Shown here one piece after another: positions 34,480 through 42,216 of a stretch of 47,607 bases of DNA. Numbering within the stretch: position 1 is the first letter of the stretch; each line of letters begins with the position of its first letter. The notes beneath the pieces were generated by a model that had not been told where the DNA came from, did not search any database, and saw only the letters and a list, made by a program, of their open reading frames with translations. The stretch spans positions 1 through 47,607 of the forward strand of contig JAKLDU010000006.1 of assembly GCA_022703355.1 (NCBI GenBank), given 5' to 3'. Source of the DNA: Deltaproteobacteria bacterium (GTDB lineage: Bacteria > Desulfobacterota > Desulfomonilia > UBA1062). Made by a program: the position numbers and the translations under genes.

Positions 34480-35115
34480 TCACAGATCGAGGAGGCGGTT
34501 GTTCATGGCGTAAAAGGTCAGCTCCGCGTTTTTTTTCATGCCCATCTTTTCCATGACGCGGATCCGGTACGTGCTCACGGTCTTGACGCTCAGGCACAGC
34601 TCGACGGCGATCTCGCCCACGGATTTCCCCCGGGCGAGCATCATCATGACCTGGTACTCGCGGTTCGAAAGCTTCTCATGGGGCATCCGCCCGGCCTTGC
34701 TGTCCAGCTCCACGGCCAGCTTCTCCGCCAGCGAGGCGGTGACGTACTTGCCTCCCCGGGCCACCTTCCTGACCGCGCCGATGAGCTCCTGGGCGGCGCT
34801 TGCCTTGGTGAGGTAGCCGGCGGCCCCGGCCCTGAGGGCCCGCACCGCGTACTGCTCCTCGGGGTGCATGCTCAGGATGAGCACCGGGAACTTGGGCCTG
34901 AGGGTCAGGATGTCCTCGAGGATCTCGAGGCCGCTGCGCCCGGGCATGGAGATGTCCAGCAGGACCATGTCGCAGGTGCCCTTGAGCACCTTGTCCAGCG
35001 TCTCATGCCCGTTTTCGGCCTCGTCCTCCACCACGATGTCGTCGAGCCCGGCCAGGATCTGCTTGACCCCTTCCCGGACAACCGTGTGGTCGTCAGCAAC
35101 AAGGATCCGTATCAT
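34480..35115 (-). CDS. NarL/FixJ-family response regulator
   Basis: A 211-residue two-domain regulator. The receiver domain (residues 1-120) has acidic residues DD at 8-9, phospho-acceptor Asp54 in CDMVLLDISMPG and the conserved Lys in GYLTKASAAQEL. The LuxR-type helix-turn-helix is near residues 145-205 (LSNREYQVMMMLARGKSVGE, VKTVSTYRIRVMEKMGM). Its ATG overlaps the kinase stop (ATGA at 35112-35115), so kinase and regulator are translated together and form a pair. Targets are unknown; the neighbouring acyl-CoA and cytochrome genes are candidates by position only. Confidence 0.94.
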   Translation of the reverse strand: MIRILVADDHTVVREGVKQILAGLDDIVVEDEAENGHETLDKVLKGTCDMVLLDISMPGRSGLEILEDILTLRPKFPVLILSMHPEEQYAVRALRAGAAGYLTKASAAQELIGAVRKVARGGKYVTASLAEKLAVELDSKAGRMPHEKLSNREYQVMMMLARGKSVGEIAVELCLSVKTVSTYRIRVMEKMGMKKNAELTFYAMNNRLLDL

Positions 35116-36260
35116 CGTGGAGCACCCTCCCCGGGAGTGGGGATCTGGATGGTGACCGTGGTCCCCCGCCCGCGTTTCCCCGTAATGTGCATGCTGCCGT
35201 TCCAGAGATTGACCCGCTCGCGGATCCCCATGATCCCGAAGGACCTGGGGCTGCTGACCTGTTTGCGGGTTATGCCTTTGCCGTTGTCCGCGATCTCGAG
35301 ACGCAGCTCGTGGTCCTCCTGCACGAGGCGGGCCCGGACTGCCGTGGCCCCGGAATGCCTCGCCACGTTGGTGAGCGTCTCCTGGAAAACGCGGAAGAGC
35401 GTGGTCGCCAGGTCCTTGTCGATGGTGCTGTCCACGCAGTTCAAGTCCACGTCGCACACGATGCCCGACCTTTCCTGGAACTCCTGGGCCTGCCACTCGA
35501 TGGCCGCGGTCAGGCCCAGATCGTCCAGGAGGATGGGCCTGAGCTCCGTGATGATCCGGTGGACGCTGTCGATGGTGGCGTTCACGAGGGTTTCCATCCT
35601 GCGAATCTTGTCCATGAACCGGGTGTGCCCCTCGGGGAGCTGGATTCCCAGCCACGAAACGTCCATCTGGAGGGCCGTGAGCGACTGTCCCAGCTCGTCG
35701 TGGATCTCCCGGGCGATGCGGGTGCTTTCCTTTTCGCGGGCCGACTGCAGGTAGGCGGAGAGGTTCCTGAGCTGCTCCCGGGAGCGCTTGAGCTCCTCTT
35801 CGGCCTGTCTCTTTTCCGTGATGTCCTCGTAGGTGACGACGATGCGCTTTTCCTTGAGCTTGTCCCCGATGCGCGCGGCGCGCATCCGGCAGAGGATGTC
35901 TTTCCCGTCCTTGCGCTTGCAGTAGAACTCGTTCACGAAGGTGCGCTGGTCCTTGAGGGTCGAGTAGAAGTAGTGGGCGATCTCCTCGGACTCGTTCCTG
36001 CTGCGGTAGAAAATGGTGACGTTCTTGCCGATGAGCTCCTCCCGGCTCCAGCCGAAGGTGTCCTTGACGGCGTTGTTCGCGAAGATGATCCGGCGGTGGT
36101 GGAGGCCCACGATGGCCTGGGGGATGGCATCGAGGATGGAAGACTCGAGGGCGGCCATCTCGAGGACGCGCTCGGCGGTTTCCTTCTGCTCCATGAGGTT
36201 CATGAAATCGTCGAGGACGCCCCTGTTCTCGCCAAGCATAACGGGTTCTTTCATTTTCAT
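35112..36260 (-). CDS. PAS-domain sensor histidine kinase (NarX/DegS type)
   Basis: A 382-residue soluble kinase. The PAS domain lies at residues about 38-150 (SILDAIPQAIVGLHHRRIIF, FGWSREELIGKNVTIFYRS), with a PAC motif ending ITEKRQAEEELKRSREQL. The HisKA_3 dimerisation domain has phospho-acceptor His in IAREIHDELGQSLTALQMD near residue 187. The HATPase domain has FRVFQETLTNVARHSGA, LEIADNGKGI and FGIMGIRERV. No membrane segment is visible, so it senses a cytoplasmic signal, perhaps redox or a small molecule through PAS. The start ATG 36260 has a weak ribosome site; ATG 36254 is a close alternative. It feeds the overlapping response regulator. Confidence 0.93.
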   Translation of the reverse strand: MKMKEPVMLGENRGVLDDFMNLMEQKETAERVLEMAALESSILDAIPQAIVGLHHRRIIFANNAVKDTFGWSREELIGKNVTIFYRSRNESEEIAHYFYSTLKDQRTFVNEFYCKRKDGKDILCRMRAARIGDKLKEKRIVVTYEDITEKRQAEEELKRSREQLRNLSAYLQSAREKESTRIAREIHDELGQSLTALQMDVSWLGIQLPEGHTRFMDKIRRMETLVNATIDSVHRIITELRPILLDDLGLTAAIEWQAQEFQERSGIVCDVDLNCVDSTIDKDLATTLFRVFQETLTNVARHSGATAVRARLVQEDHELRLEIADNGKGITRKQVSSPRSFGIMGIRERVNLWNGSMHITGKRGRGTTVTIQIPTPGEGAPR

Positions 36261-36676
36261 CTTTTGCGCCAGCCGTCCCCGGCCATTTCGGGAAGGATCG
36301 CGTCAAGGAAAGCAGATCCCCTTCCCCAAGCCTTTCGTCTTGAAAAGTATAGGCCAAAGGCGCTTTCCGGTCAAGGGAGAACGGTGCGGATGGCACGGCA
36401 AGTTCGAGATATCCGGGAAGAAATTCATTGCCCCGGGGCGCAGGTGAGGTATGTCGATCTTTCCCGGTGACGGGATCTCCATTTGCGGTTATAGTCATTC
36501 TTGTCCGGACGTGCGGGGGCACTGCGTTTGCGTGTGGCATCCCCCGTTGTTCCGAGCAACTGCGGCCGTTCTTGTCTGGACATGCGGGGAGGCCCCGCAC
36601 GGCGCAAGGCGGTGGGGTCCGGCGGCTGTGAACGCCGGACAGAAACGAGAAGACGAGGCGCACAGGTGGTGACGGT
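36261..36676. repeat. Divergent intergenic region with a 21-base direct repeat
   Basis: No gene is supported in these 416 bases. The motif TTCTTGTC(C/T)GGAC(G/A)TGCGGGG occurs at 36498-36518 and 36569-36589 (19 of 21 identical, 71 bases apart, same orientation). The position between the kinase gene and resB makes binding sites for a regulator plausible. No clear -35/-10 pair was found for resB. Confidence 0.6.
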
Positions 36677-37765
36677 TTGCTGAAAACACTTTCTTCCCTC
36701 AAACTCACGGTGGCAGTGCTCTTTACCATATCCCTGCTCTGTCTGGTGGGCACCATATTCCCCCAGGGGGGCCATGTGCACGGCTGGGCCGCGCGGATAC
36801 CCCGCCTGATCAGCCCGTATGACATCTTCCACTCGGTCTGGTTCCTGGGGGCCGGACTCCTCTTGTGCGTCAATCTGACGCTCTGCATGAGGAAAAGGCT
36901 GAGCCTGAAGCGCAGGGGCCTGATCATGCTCCTCCTGCACGGCAGCATCGTGCTGATCATCGCGGGCTATGCCGTTGGCTTCGCCGGCCTGGACGGCTAC
37001 CTGGAGATTCCCCAGGGGTCGAGCGTGTCCCAGGCGGTTCTGAAGAACGGGGCCCCCTTCGACCTCGGATTCACCGTCCGGTGCGACCGCTTCACCATGG
37101 AGCTCTACGAGAACGGCATGCCCAAGGAGTTCGTGTCGGACCTCTCCTTCCTGCGGGGAGGACGGGTCGACGGCCAGGCACAGCTCAGGGTCAATCACCC
37201 GGCCCGCTTCTCGGGCATCAGCCTGTACCAGGAAAGCTACCGGCAGTCCGCCTGGGCCGACATGACCCTGTCAGACGGGAAGAGGCTCATGAAGTTCAAG
37301 GCAGAGCAGGGCGAGGTCATCCCCCTGCCTTCCCCGGGCATCCAGATCAGGGTTGAGAAGGTCTGGAGCGACCTCATGGGGGCGGGACCCGCCGTGAAGC
37401 TCCTCATCGAGGGGCCGGACGGGGGGAGCTACCTGTGGGTGTTCAGGGATATCGACACCATCAGGGCCCGGATGCCCGACCTTTTCGAAAAGATGCCCGC
37501 CTTCGACCCCTCGAGCTTCCGGCCCTATACGTTCTCACTGCGCAGGCTGGAGTCTTCGTACGCCACCGGCATCGGGGTCAAGCGCGACCCCGGGGCGCCC
37601 CTGGTGGCTGTCGGGGGTGTGCTCTTCCTGGTGAGCCTCCTGCTGTTGTTCCTGGCGCCCGGGGCCGGCTTCGTCCCCGGATCGGGCAGCGGGACCGCAC
37701 CCGGAGAATCCCGCGGGGAAAAGGACCCTGCCCCGGATGCGCAGGGCGAAGGGGGCAGGGCATGA
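36677..37765 (+). CDS. resB: Cytochrome c biogenesis protein ResB (Ccs1)
   Basis: Component of System II cytochrome c maturation, acting with CcsA to keep apocytochrome cysteines reduced and deliver heme outside the inner membrane. The 362-residue product has three N-terminal membrane helices (LTVAVLFTISLLCLVGTIFP; LGAGLLLCVNLTLC; IMLLLHGSIVLIIAGYAVGF), a large periplasmic domain (LRVNHPARFSGISLYQESY is typical), and a fourth helix near 310-330. A Gly/Pro-rich cytosolic tail follows. The TTG start at 36677 has AGGTGG 7 bases upstream and gives the expected N-terminus. It overlaps ccsA by 4 bases. Confidence 0.93.
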   Translation: MLKTLSSLKLTVAVLFTISLLCLVGTIFPQGGHVHGWAARIPRLISPYDIFHSVWFLGAGLLLCVNLTLCMRKRLSLKRRGLIMLLLHGSIVLIIAGYAVGFAGLDGYLEIPQGSSVSQAVLKNGAPFDLGFTVRCDRFTMELYENGMPKEFVSDLSFLRGGRVDGQAQLRVNHPARFSGISLYQESYRQSAWADMTLSDGKRLMKFKAEQGEVIPLPSPGIQIRVEKVWSDLMGAGPAVKLLIEGPDGGSYLWVFRDIDTIRARMPDLFEKMPAFDPSSFRPYTFSLRRLESSYATGIGVKRDPGAPLVAVGGVLFLVSLLLLFLAPGAGFVPGSGSGTAPGESRGEKDPAPDAQGEGGRA

Positions 37766-38565
37766 GCAGCGGGACCGTTATCGGCGTCGTCACCTTCGTT
37801 TACCTCGGGGCCTTCTTCCTGTCCATCGTGGGCCTGGTGTCGGGGAAGAAGGAGATGGGCCGGCTCGTCTTCTGGACAGCCGTGGCGGGTTTTGCGGCTC
37901 ATGCAGCCGGCATCTTCATGCGGTGGCACGAATCCTATGCCCTGGGCATCGGGCATGTGCCCCTGTCGAACTTCTACGAGTCTCTCGTGTTCTTTTCCTG
38001 GTCCACGGTGCTTCTCACCCTTGTGGGCGTGAGGGGGCAGGTCAGGGACGTGGTCATGGCCTTCATCCTGCCCGCCGCCGCCCTCATGCTCGGGTACGCG
38101 TCCTTTTCACCCGGCGTGGAAAATGCCATCCAGCCGCTCATCCCCGCTCTCAAAAGCAACTGGCTCGCCATCCACGTCATCACGTGCTTTCTGGGCTATG
38201 CTGCCTTCTTCGTGGCGTCGGTCTTCGGGATTGTCCTGCTCCGGGGGGGTGGCGACCCGTCCCGGGGGGACCCGGCCGCACTCATGTTCTCCCGCTGCGT
38301 GATGATCGGGTTCATCTTTTTTACCGTGGGCATTCTCACCGGCTCCGTGTGGGCCCAGATGGCCTGGGGTCGATACTGGGGCTGGGACCCCAAGGAGACC
38401 TGGGCGCTCATCACCTGGCTCATCTATGCCGCCGTGATCCACGAGAGGATCAAGGGGGGCAGGGTGACGAAGAGGGTTGCGCTCTTCTCCCTCATCGGGC
38501 TCCTGAGCGTCCTGTTCACGTACTTCGGGGTGAACTACCTCCCGGGCCTCCACAGCTATCTCTGA
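37762..38565 (+). CDS. ccsA: Cytochrome c assembly protein CcsA
   Basis: Heme-handling integral membrane protein of System II. The 267-residue product has about eight helices, the tryptophan-rich heme-binding motif WGRYWGWDPKETWALITW near residue 208, and conserved histidines (for example WLAIHVITCFLGY and VIHERIKGG). The ATG overlaps the resB stop (ATGA at 37762-37765). With ResB it makes a complete System II pair, implying that the organism makes c-type cytochromes. No apocytochrome or thioredoxin-like ResA gene is adjacent. Confidence 0.94.
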   Translation: MSSGTVIGVVTFVYLGAFFLSIVGLVSGKKEMGRLVFWTAVAGFAAHAAGIFMRWHESYALGIGHVPLSNFYESLVFFSWSTVLLTLVGVRGQVRDVVMAFILPAAALMLGYASFSPGVENAIQPLIPALKSNWLAIHVITCFLGYAAFFVASVFGIVLLRGGGDPSRGDPAALMFSRCVMIGFIFFTVGILTGSVWAQMAWGRYWGWDPKETWALITWLIYAAVIHERIKGGRVTKRVALFSLIGLLSVLFTYFGVNYLPGLHSYL

Positions 38566-38616
38566 GAGGGCGCCCCCATGAACGGATGAGGGCGGGGAGC
38601 CCGTGATGCCATCGCT

Positions 38617-39174
38617 TCACGCCAGCGGCAGGGACATGGTGAACATGTTCCCGTTCCGCTCTTCCACCCGGAACCGGCATCTCTTCAATATCCTGATCAT
38701 GGCGCGGTTCTCCATCATGGTTTCCGAAAAGACGGCATTCACCCCCCACTGCTTCACCAGGCCCACGCTCATCTCGGAGAGCGTGTAGCCCAGGGTCTTC
38801 CTCTGCCAGGGATCGGAGACGATCATCGCGAACTCCGCTTTTCTGCCGCACGACAGCTTTATGAGGCGGGCAATCCCGAGGGCCTTCCTGCAGCCCTCTT
38901 CGGTTGTCTCCGCCACGATGGCCAGCTCGCGCTCCGGGTCGAGGTCGCAGAACCGCCGCGCCCTTTCGGGGGTGGCCCTGAAGGGGACCATGAACCTGGA
39001 CCAGAGAGACTCCCGGGAGCACCCGTTCACGAAATCGATCCACAGGTCCAAGTCGTCTCTTCTCAGGAGCCTGAATTGTATCTGCCTGTTTTCAATGGCA
39101 AACGACCTGCCGGACAGGCAGCTGTCAAACATTCCCCACAGGGTGTCCCGGCGGTTTCGTTCAAGGCACTGCAT
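38617..39174 (-). CDS. GNAT acetyltransferase, paralogue of the Pat-like C-terminal domain
   Basis: A 185-residue stand-alone GNAT. By eye more than half of its positions match the last 155 residues of the 31555-34257 fusion: FVNGCS(K/R)ESLW, TPERA(K/R)(R)(Y/F)CD(I/L)DPE, IVSDPWQ(K/R)KTLG and MI(K/R)ILKRC. The acetyl-CoA pyrophosphate loop is around DPWQRKTLGYTLSEM. It begins 32 bases after the CoA-transferase stop on the same strand, so it is likely in that operon. It may acetylate the transferase, Acs or other CoA enzymes; this is inference. The ribosome site is weak (GAGAA); Met15 is an alternative start. Confidence 0.88.
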   Translation of the reverse strand: MQCLERNRRDTLWGMFDSCLSGRSFAIENRQIQFRLLRRDDLDLWIDFVNGCSRESLWSRFMVPFRATPERARRFCDLDPERELAIVAETTEEGCRKALGIARLIKLSCGRKAEFAMIVSDPWQRKTLGYTLSEMSVGLVKQWGVNAVFSETMMENRAMIRILKRCRFRVEERNGNMFTMSLPLA

Positions 39175-39206
39175 TTCTCAGGGCTCTCCCTTTCTCCCTT
39201 CCCGCA

Positions 39207-40556
39207 TCAGATCCACCGGTGCTTTTTTGCCAGAAACGTGAGCTCGTCCCTGAACTGCGGATGTGCCACCGAGATCAGCTTTTTCGCCCTGACGCTCAAG
39301 GAGTCGAAGGAGATGTCCACGACCCCGTATTCCGTGACGACATACTCGACCTCGTTCCGCGACGTCGTCACCACCGTGCCTTCGGGGAGGGTCGGGAGGA
39401 TTTTCGATCTCAGGCTGCCGTCCTTGTCCGTGTAGGTCGAGGCCAGCGCGAGGATCCTCTTGCCGCCTTTCGACATCTTCGCGCCCTGGTTGAAGTTCAC
39501 CTGTCCGCCCGTGCCGCTGTACTGCTTCACGCCGATGGATTCGGACGCCGCCTGCCCGGTGAGGTCGAACATCAGGGTGTTGTTGATGGAGATGAAGTTG
39601 TCGTTCTTCGCGATGTTCTCCGGCCTGTTCACCCAGTGCACTTCCTTGAACTCGAAGATCTCGTTCCTGTCGATGTCTGCGTAGAACTGCTTCGTGCCGA
39701 CGGCAAACGCGGTGATGATCTTGCCCGGGTAGAAGTTCTTTTTCGCGCAGGTCAGCACCCCGTGCTTCACGAGCTCCGTGACCGACGGGGTGATGACCTC
39801 CGAGTGCATCCCCAGGTCCTTCTTGCCGTAGAGCATGTGCCCGATGGCGTTCCCCAGGCCGCCGAAGCCCAGCTGGATGGTCGATCCGTCGGGGATCATG
39901 TCCACGATGTGCCGGGCCATCCGCTCCTCGACATCCGTGATGGGGATCTCGGGGAGCTCGAAGATGGGGTTGTCGTTCTCGATGAAGTAGTCGATCTCGG
40001 AGACGTGCACCTTGAAGTCCTCGCCCGGGCACCACGGGAGGTGGCTGTTTATCTCGCATATCACGACGTCGGCGGGCTCGAGGCACTCCTTCCTCGGGAG
40101 GAAGGAGCCGAAGCAGGATTTGTTCACGTATCCGTCCTTGTCCGGGGGCGTGGCGGAAAAGGCGACCTTGTTCGGGGCGACCTTGAGCGCCACGTTTCCC
40201 AGGTCGGAGAAGCTGTGCGGTTTGTACGACCCGACGCCCCACTCCATGCAGATCCTCTCGAGGGGGCCCACGAACATCGTCTCGATGGTGAAGCTGTCCC
40301 GGGCCTCGTACTTCATGTAGTCGTAGAGGTCCATGGCGAACCCCTGGAAGATGGTCACGTTCGAGAGCTCACCGGCCCGCGCGCCCAGCGCGGTGGAAAA
40401 GCCTTTGGGAATGTTCACCCCGCCCCCGGTGAAGACCCTGTCGTTCGAGTTGATGAGTCCCGCAGCCTCCCGGGCCGATATGAGCTTTGACCTGTAGTCG
40501 TTCCCCCATGTTCCTGCCTGTTCATCGCGCCTTCTCTGCTGTGCCCCTCTGCCCAT
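39207..40556 (-). CDS. Acetyl-CoA hydrolase/transferase family CoA-transferase
   Basis: A 449-residue enzyme of the AbfT/butyryl-CoA:acetate CoA-transferase family (family I-like, catalytic Glu forming a thioester). It has an N-terminal domain with GGGVNIPKGFSTAL and a C-terminal domain with IQLGFGGLGNAIGHML, LGMHSEVITPSVTELV (putative catalytic Glu), YSGTGGQVNFNQGA and VVTEYGVVDI. It probably moves CoA between acetyl-CoA and another short acyl acid such as 4-hydroxybutyrate, butyrate or propionate; the substrate is not readable. ATG 40556 is chosen for GGGGGAG just upstream. A GNAT gene follows. The upstream region contains copy B of the shared element. Confidence 0.9.
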   Translation of the reverse strand: MGRGAQQRRRDEQAGTWGNDYRSKLISAREAAGLINSNDRVFTGGGVNIPKGFSTALGARAGELSNVTIFQGFAMDLYDYMKYEARDSFTIETMFVGPLERICMEWGVGSYKPHSFSDLGNVALKVAPNKVAFSATPPDKDGYVNKSCFGSFLPRKECLEPADVVICEINSHLPWCPGEDFKVHVSEIDYFIENDNPIFELPEIPITDVEERMARHIVDMIPDGSTIQLGFGGLGNAIGHMLYGKKDLGMHSEVITPSVTELVKHGVLTCAKKNFYPGKIITAFAVGTKQFYADIDRNEIFEFKEVHWVNRPENIAKNDNFISINNTLMFDLTGQAASESIGVKQYSGTGGQVNFNQGAKMSKGGKRILALASTYTDKDGSLRSKILPTLPEGTVVTTSRNEVEYVVTEYGVVDISFDSLSVRAKKLISVAHPQFRDELTFLAKKHRWI

Positions 40557-41006
40557 GTGACTCCCCCGTGTTTGTAGATACCCATGATGAACGTACGCCG
40601 AGCGTTCGCTTTTCGCGGGTCTTTTGTATTTTTCGCACTCCTGGAACCGCGTGCAGCCCTGGTGCCGGATTGATGCGTGGATCAGTAGCACGACTCAGGA
40701 GAGCCCGGTATAGGGCAAGACCTCTTTTCCCTGTCCTCGAACATTTTGAAACTGTCGGTCCGAAGCTGACAAAGCGGGGTCGCCGCCCCTCCGAACGGCC
40801 TGCCGGGGCCGGTCGAGACCGGGTGGCCGACCCGAGGGAGGCAGCCACCTGCCGGCAGGCGTTCCCGGTTCCGCCGACGAAGTGGGGTGCTGCCGGGGCG
40901 CTGAACGGTCCCGGGTGCACCTTGAACAGGCGGGAGGTTGTCCTGCAGGGCGTGCACCCGAAGGGGGAGCGGTTGACGGTGAGCGAAGCCCCTTCGAGGG
41001 GAGGGC
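40557..41006. promoter_or_regulatory. Promoter region of the CoA-transferase operon
   Basis: 450 bases without a gene. Element copy B (40703-40773) lies about 147 bases before the CoA-transferase ATG, and a GAACG-N9-CGTTC inverted repeat (about 40589-40607) lies closer to it. The part from 40780 to 41006 is GC-rich, with no recognised feature apart from being downstream of mntP. Confidence 0.5.
40703..40773 (-). promoter_or_regulatory. Shared upstream element, copy B
   Basis: Matches 34336-34406 over about 70 bases with small gaps. GCCCGGTAT-N2-GGCAAGACCTCT on the plus strand is nearly identical in both, and ACATT(T/G)TGA and GACAAA are shared further on. Both copies lie upstream of, and in the same orientation to, acyl-CoA genes linked to GNAT domains. 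Confidence 0.55.
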
Positions 41007-41564
41007 TCAGGCAAGGTGGCTCAGGAGGATTTTCAATCCGATGCCCATGAGGATGACGCCCCCCAGAACCTCCACGCGCTTGCCCAGGGCGCGGCCGGTT
41101 CGCCTGCCCAGGAGCACGCCGGCAAAGGACAGGGAGAAGGTCACCACCCCGATGAGAGACGCCGCCGCTATGATGTCGACCTTCAGCAGGGACAGGCTCA
41201 GACCCACTGCAAGGGCGTCGATGCTCGTGGCGATGGAGAGCATGACGAGGGTGGGCAGGTCCTCGGTGTTCATCTTTCCCTCGTCGCCGTCCTTGAAAAG
41301 GGACTCGTAGATCATCCGGGCCCCCACGAAGAGGAGCAGGCCGAAGGCGATCCAGTGGTCGAACGAGGCGATGAGCGAGCGGATGGTCAACCCCGCGAAA
41401 TACCCGATGACGGGCATCAGCGCCTGGAATCCCCCGAAGAAGAGGGCGATGCGCAGGGCGCTCCTCCATCGGAGCCGGTCCATGCACAGCCCGCTCGATA
41501 TGGACACGGCGAAGGCGTCCATGGAAAGTCCCACCGCGATGAGGAAGATCGTCGTAAGCTCCAT
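41007..41564 (-). CDS. mntP: Manganese efflux pump MntP
   Basis: A 185-residue membrane protein with six predicted helices in two homologous halves. The paired aspartate motifs GLSMDAFAVSISSG (helix 1) and IATSIDALAVGLSLSL (helix 4) are the metal-transport signature of MntP. The ATG at 41564 (GGAGAAC upstream) gives the canonical start; the frame extends to 41660 without support. I looked for a yybP-ykoY manganese riboswitch upstream and could not recognise one, so its regulation is unclear. Confidence 0.93.
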   Translation of the reverse strand: MELTTIFLIAVGLSMDAFAVSISSGLCMDRLRWRSALRIALFFGGFQALMPVIGYFAGLTIRSLIASFDHWIAFGLLLFVGARMIYESLFKDGDEGKMNTEDLPTLVMLSIATSIDALAVGLSLSLLKVDIIAAASLIGVVTFSLSFAGVLLGRRTGRALGKRVEVLGGVILMGIGLKILLSHLA

Positions 41565-41833
41565 GTTCTCCGGTCCGCATGAGGTGAGCTCCGGGCTCGA
41601 TCCGTCCCGGAATCCGCGGGCATGTCCCTTTTCATGCGCTGTTTTCCCTGACATTGGCACAGGAGGATCGCCGTTGTCAAACGGCAGGAGCCCTTCGGGG
41701 TCGGGATCCTGAGGGGGTCAGAAAGACCGAGAATTTGTGAGGAAGGGCAAAAAATAATTAGCTGCAAAGGGGAATATTCGGGATTATCTCGGTTAATGCG
41801 GGGGGAGGTGGAAGGGAAAATGGATTTTCGAGG

Positions 41834-41891
41834 TTGAAAAAATCCCTGAATGTGAGTATCGGTGTTAGCACTCATTCAGGTTGAGTGCTAA
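41834..41891 (+). promoter_or_regulatory. groESL promoter with CIRCE operator
   Basis: TTGAAA (41834-41839) and TATCGG (41857-41862), spacer 17, form a promoter overlapping the HrcA operator. The CIRCE element TTAGCACTC-N9-GAGTGCTAA is perfect at 41865-41891. Repression by HrcA, released on heat shock, is expected. Confidence 0.95.
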
Positions 41892-41914
41892 CAAACTCGG
41901 TAAAGGAGGAAAGA

Positions 41915-42202
41915 ATGAAAATCAGACCATTGCAGGATCGCGTGCTGGTCAAGAGGATCGAAGAGGAAGAGAAGACCAAGGGGGGCATCATTATCCCCGA
42001 CACGGCGAAGGAAAAGCCCCAGATGGGGCAGGTGATGGCTGTCGGCGGCGGGAAGAAGACCGAAGACGGCAAGGTTGTGCCCCTGGACGTGAAGAAGGGG
42101 AACAAGGTGCTCTTTTCCAAGTATGCGGGAACCGAGGTCAAGGTCGAAGGCGAAGAGCTGCTCATCATGAGAGAAGACGATATTCTCGGTATTATCGAAT
42201 AA
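41915..42202 (+). CDS. groES: Co-chaperonin GroES
   Basis: A 95-residue Hsp10 that caps the GroEL chamber. The start [20 protein letters not shown], the mobile loop [19 protein letters not shown], and the end [16 protein letters not shown] are canonical. AAAGGAGGA lies just before ATG 41915. It is preceded by the CIRCE operator and followed 14 bases later by groEL in the standard heat-shock operon. Confidence 0.98.
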   Translation: MKIRPLQDRVLVKRIEEEEKTKGGIIIPDTAKEKPQMGQVMAVGGGKKTEDGKVVPLDVKKGNKVLFSKYAGTEVKVEGEELLIMREDDILGIIE

Positions 42203-42216
42203 ATCAGGAGGAAGAC

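Noticed and set aside
34480-36960. A single 826-codon frame covering the response regulator
   Set aside because: The regulator begins at ATG 35115 with a 4-base overlap to the kinase gene. The upstream part of that frame is an out-of-frame shadow of the kinase and of the divergent intergenic region.
41565-41760. yybP-ykoY manganese riboswitch upstream of mntP
   Set aside because: A GCCGTT-TGAC-AACGGC hairpin is present, but the conserved GGGGAGUA-type 5' box and the matching 3' elements could not be found.
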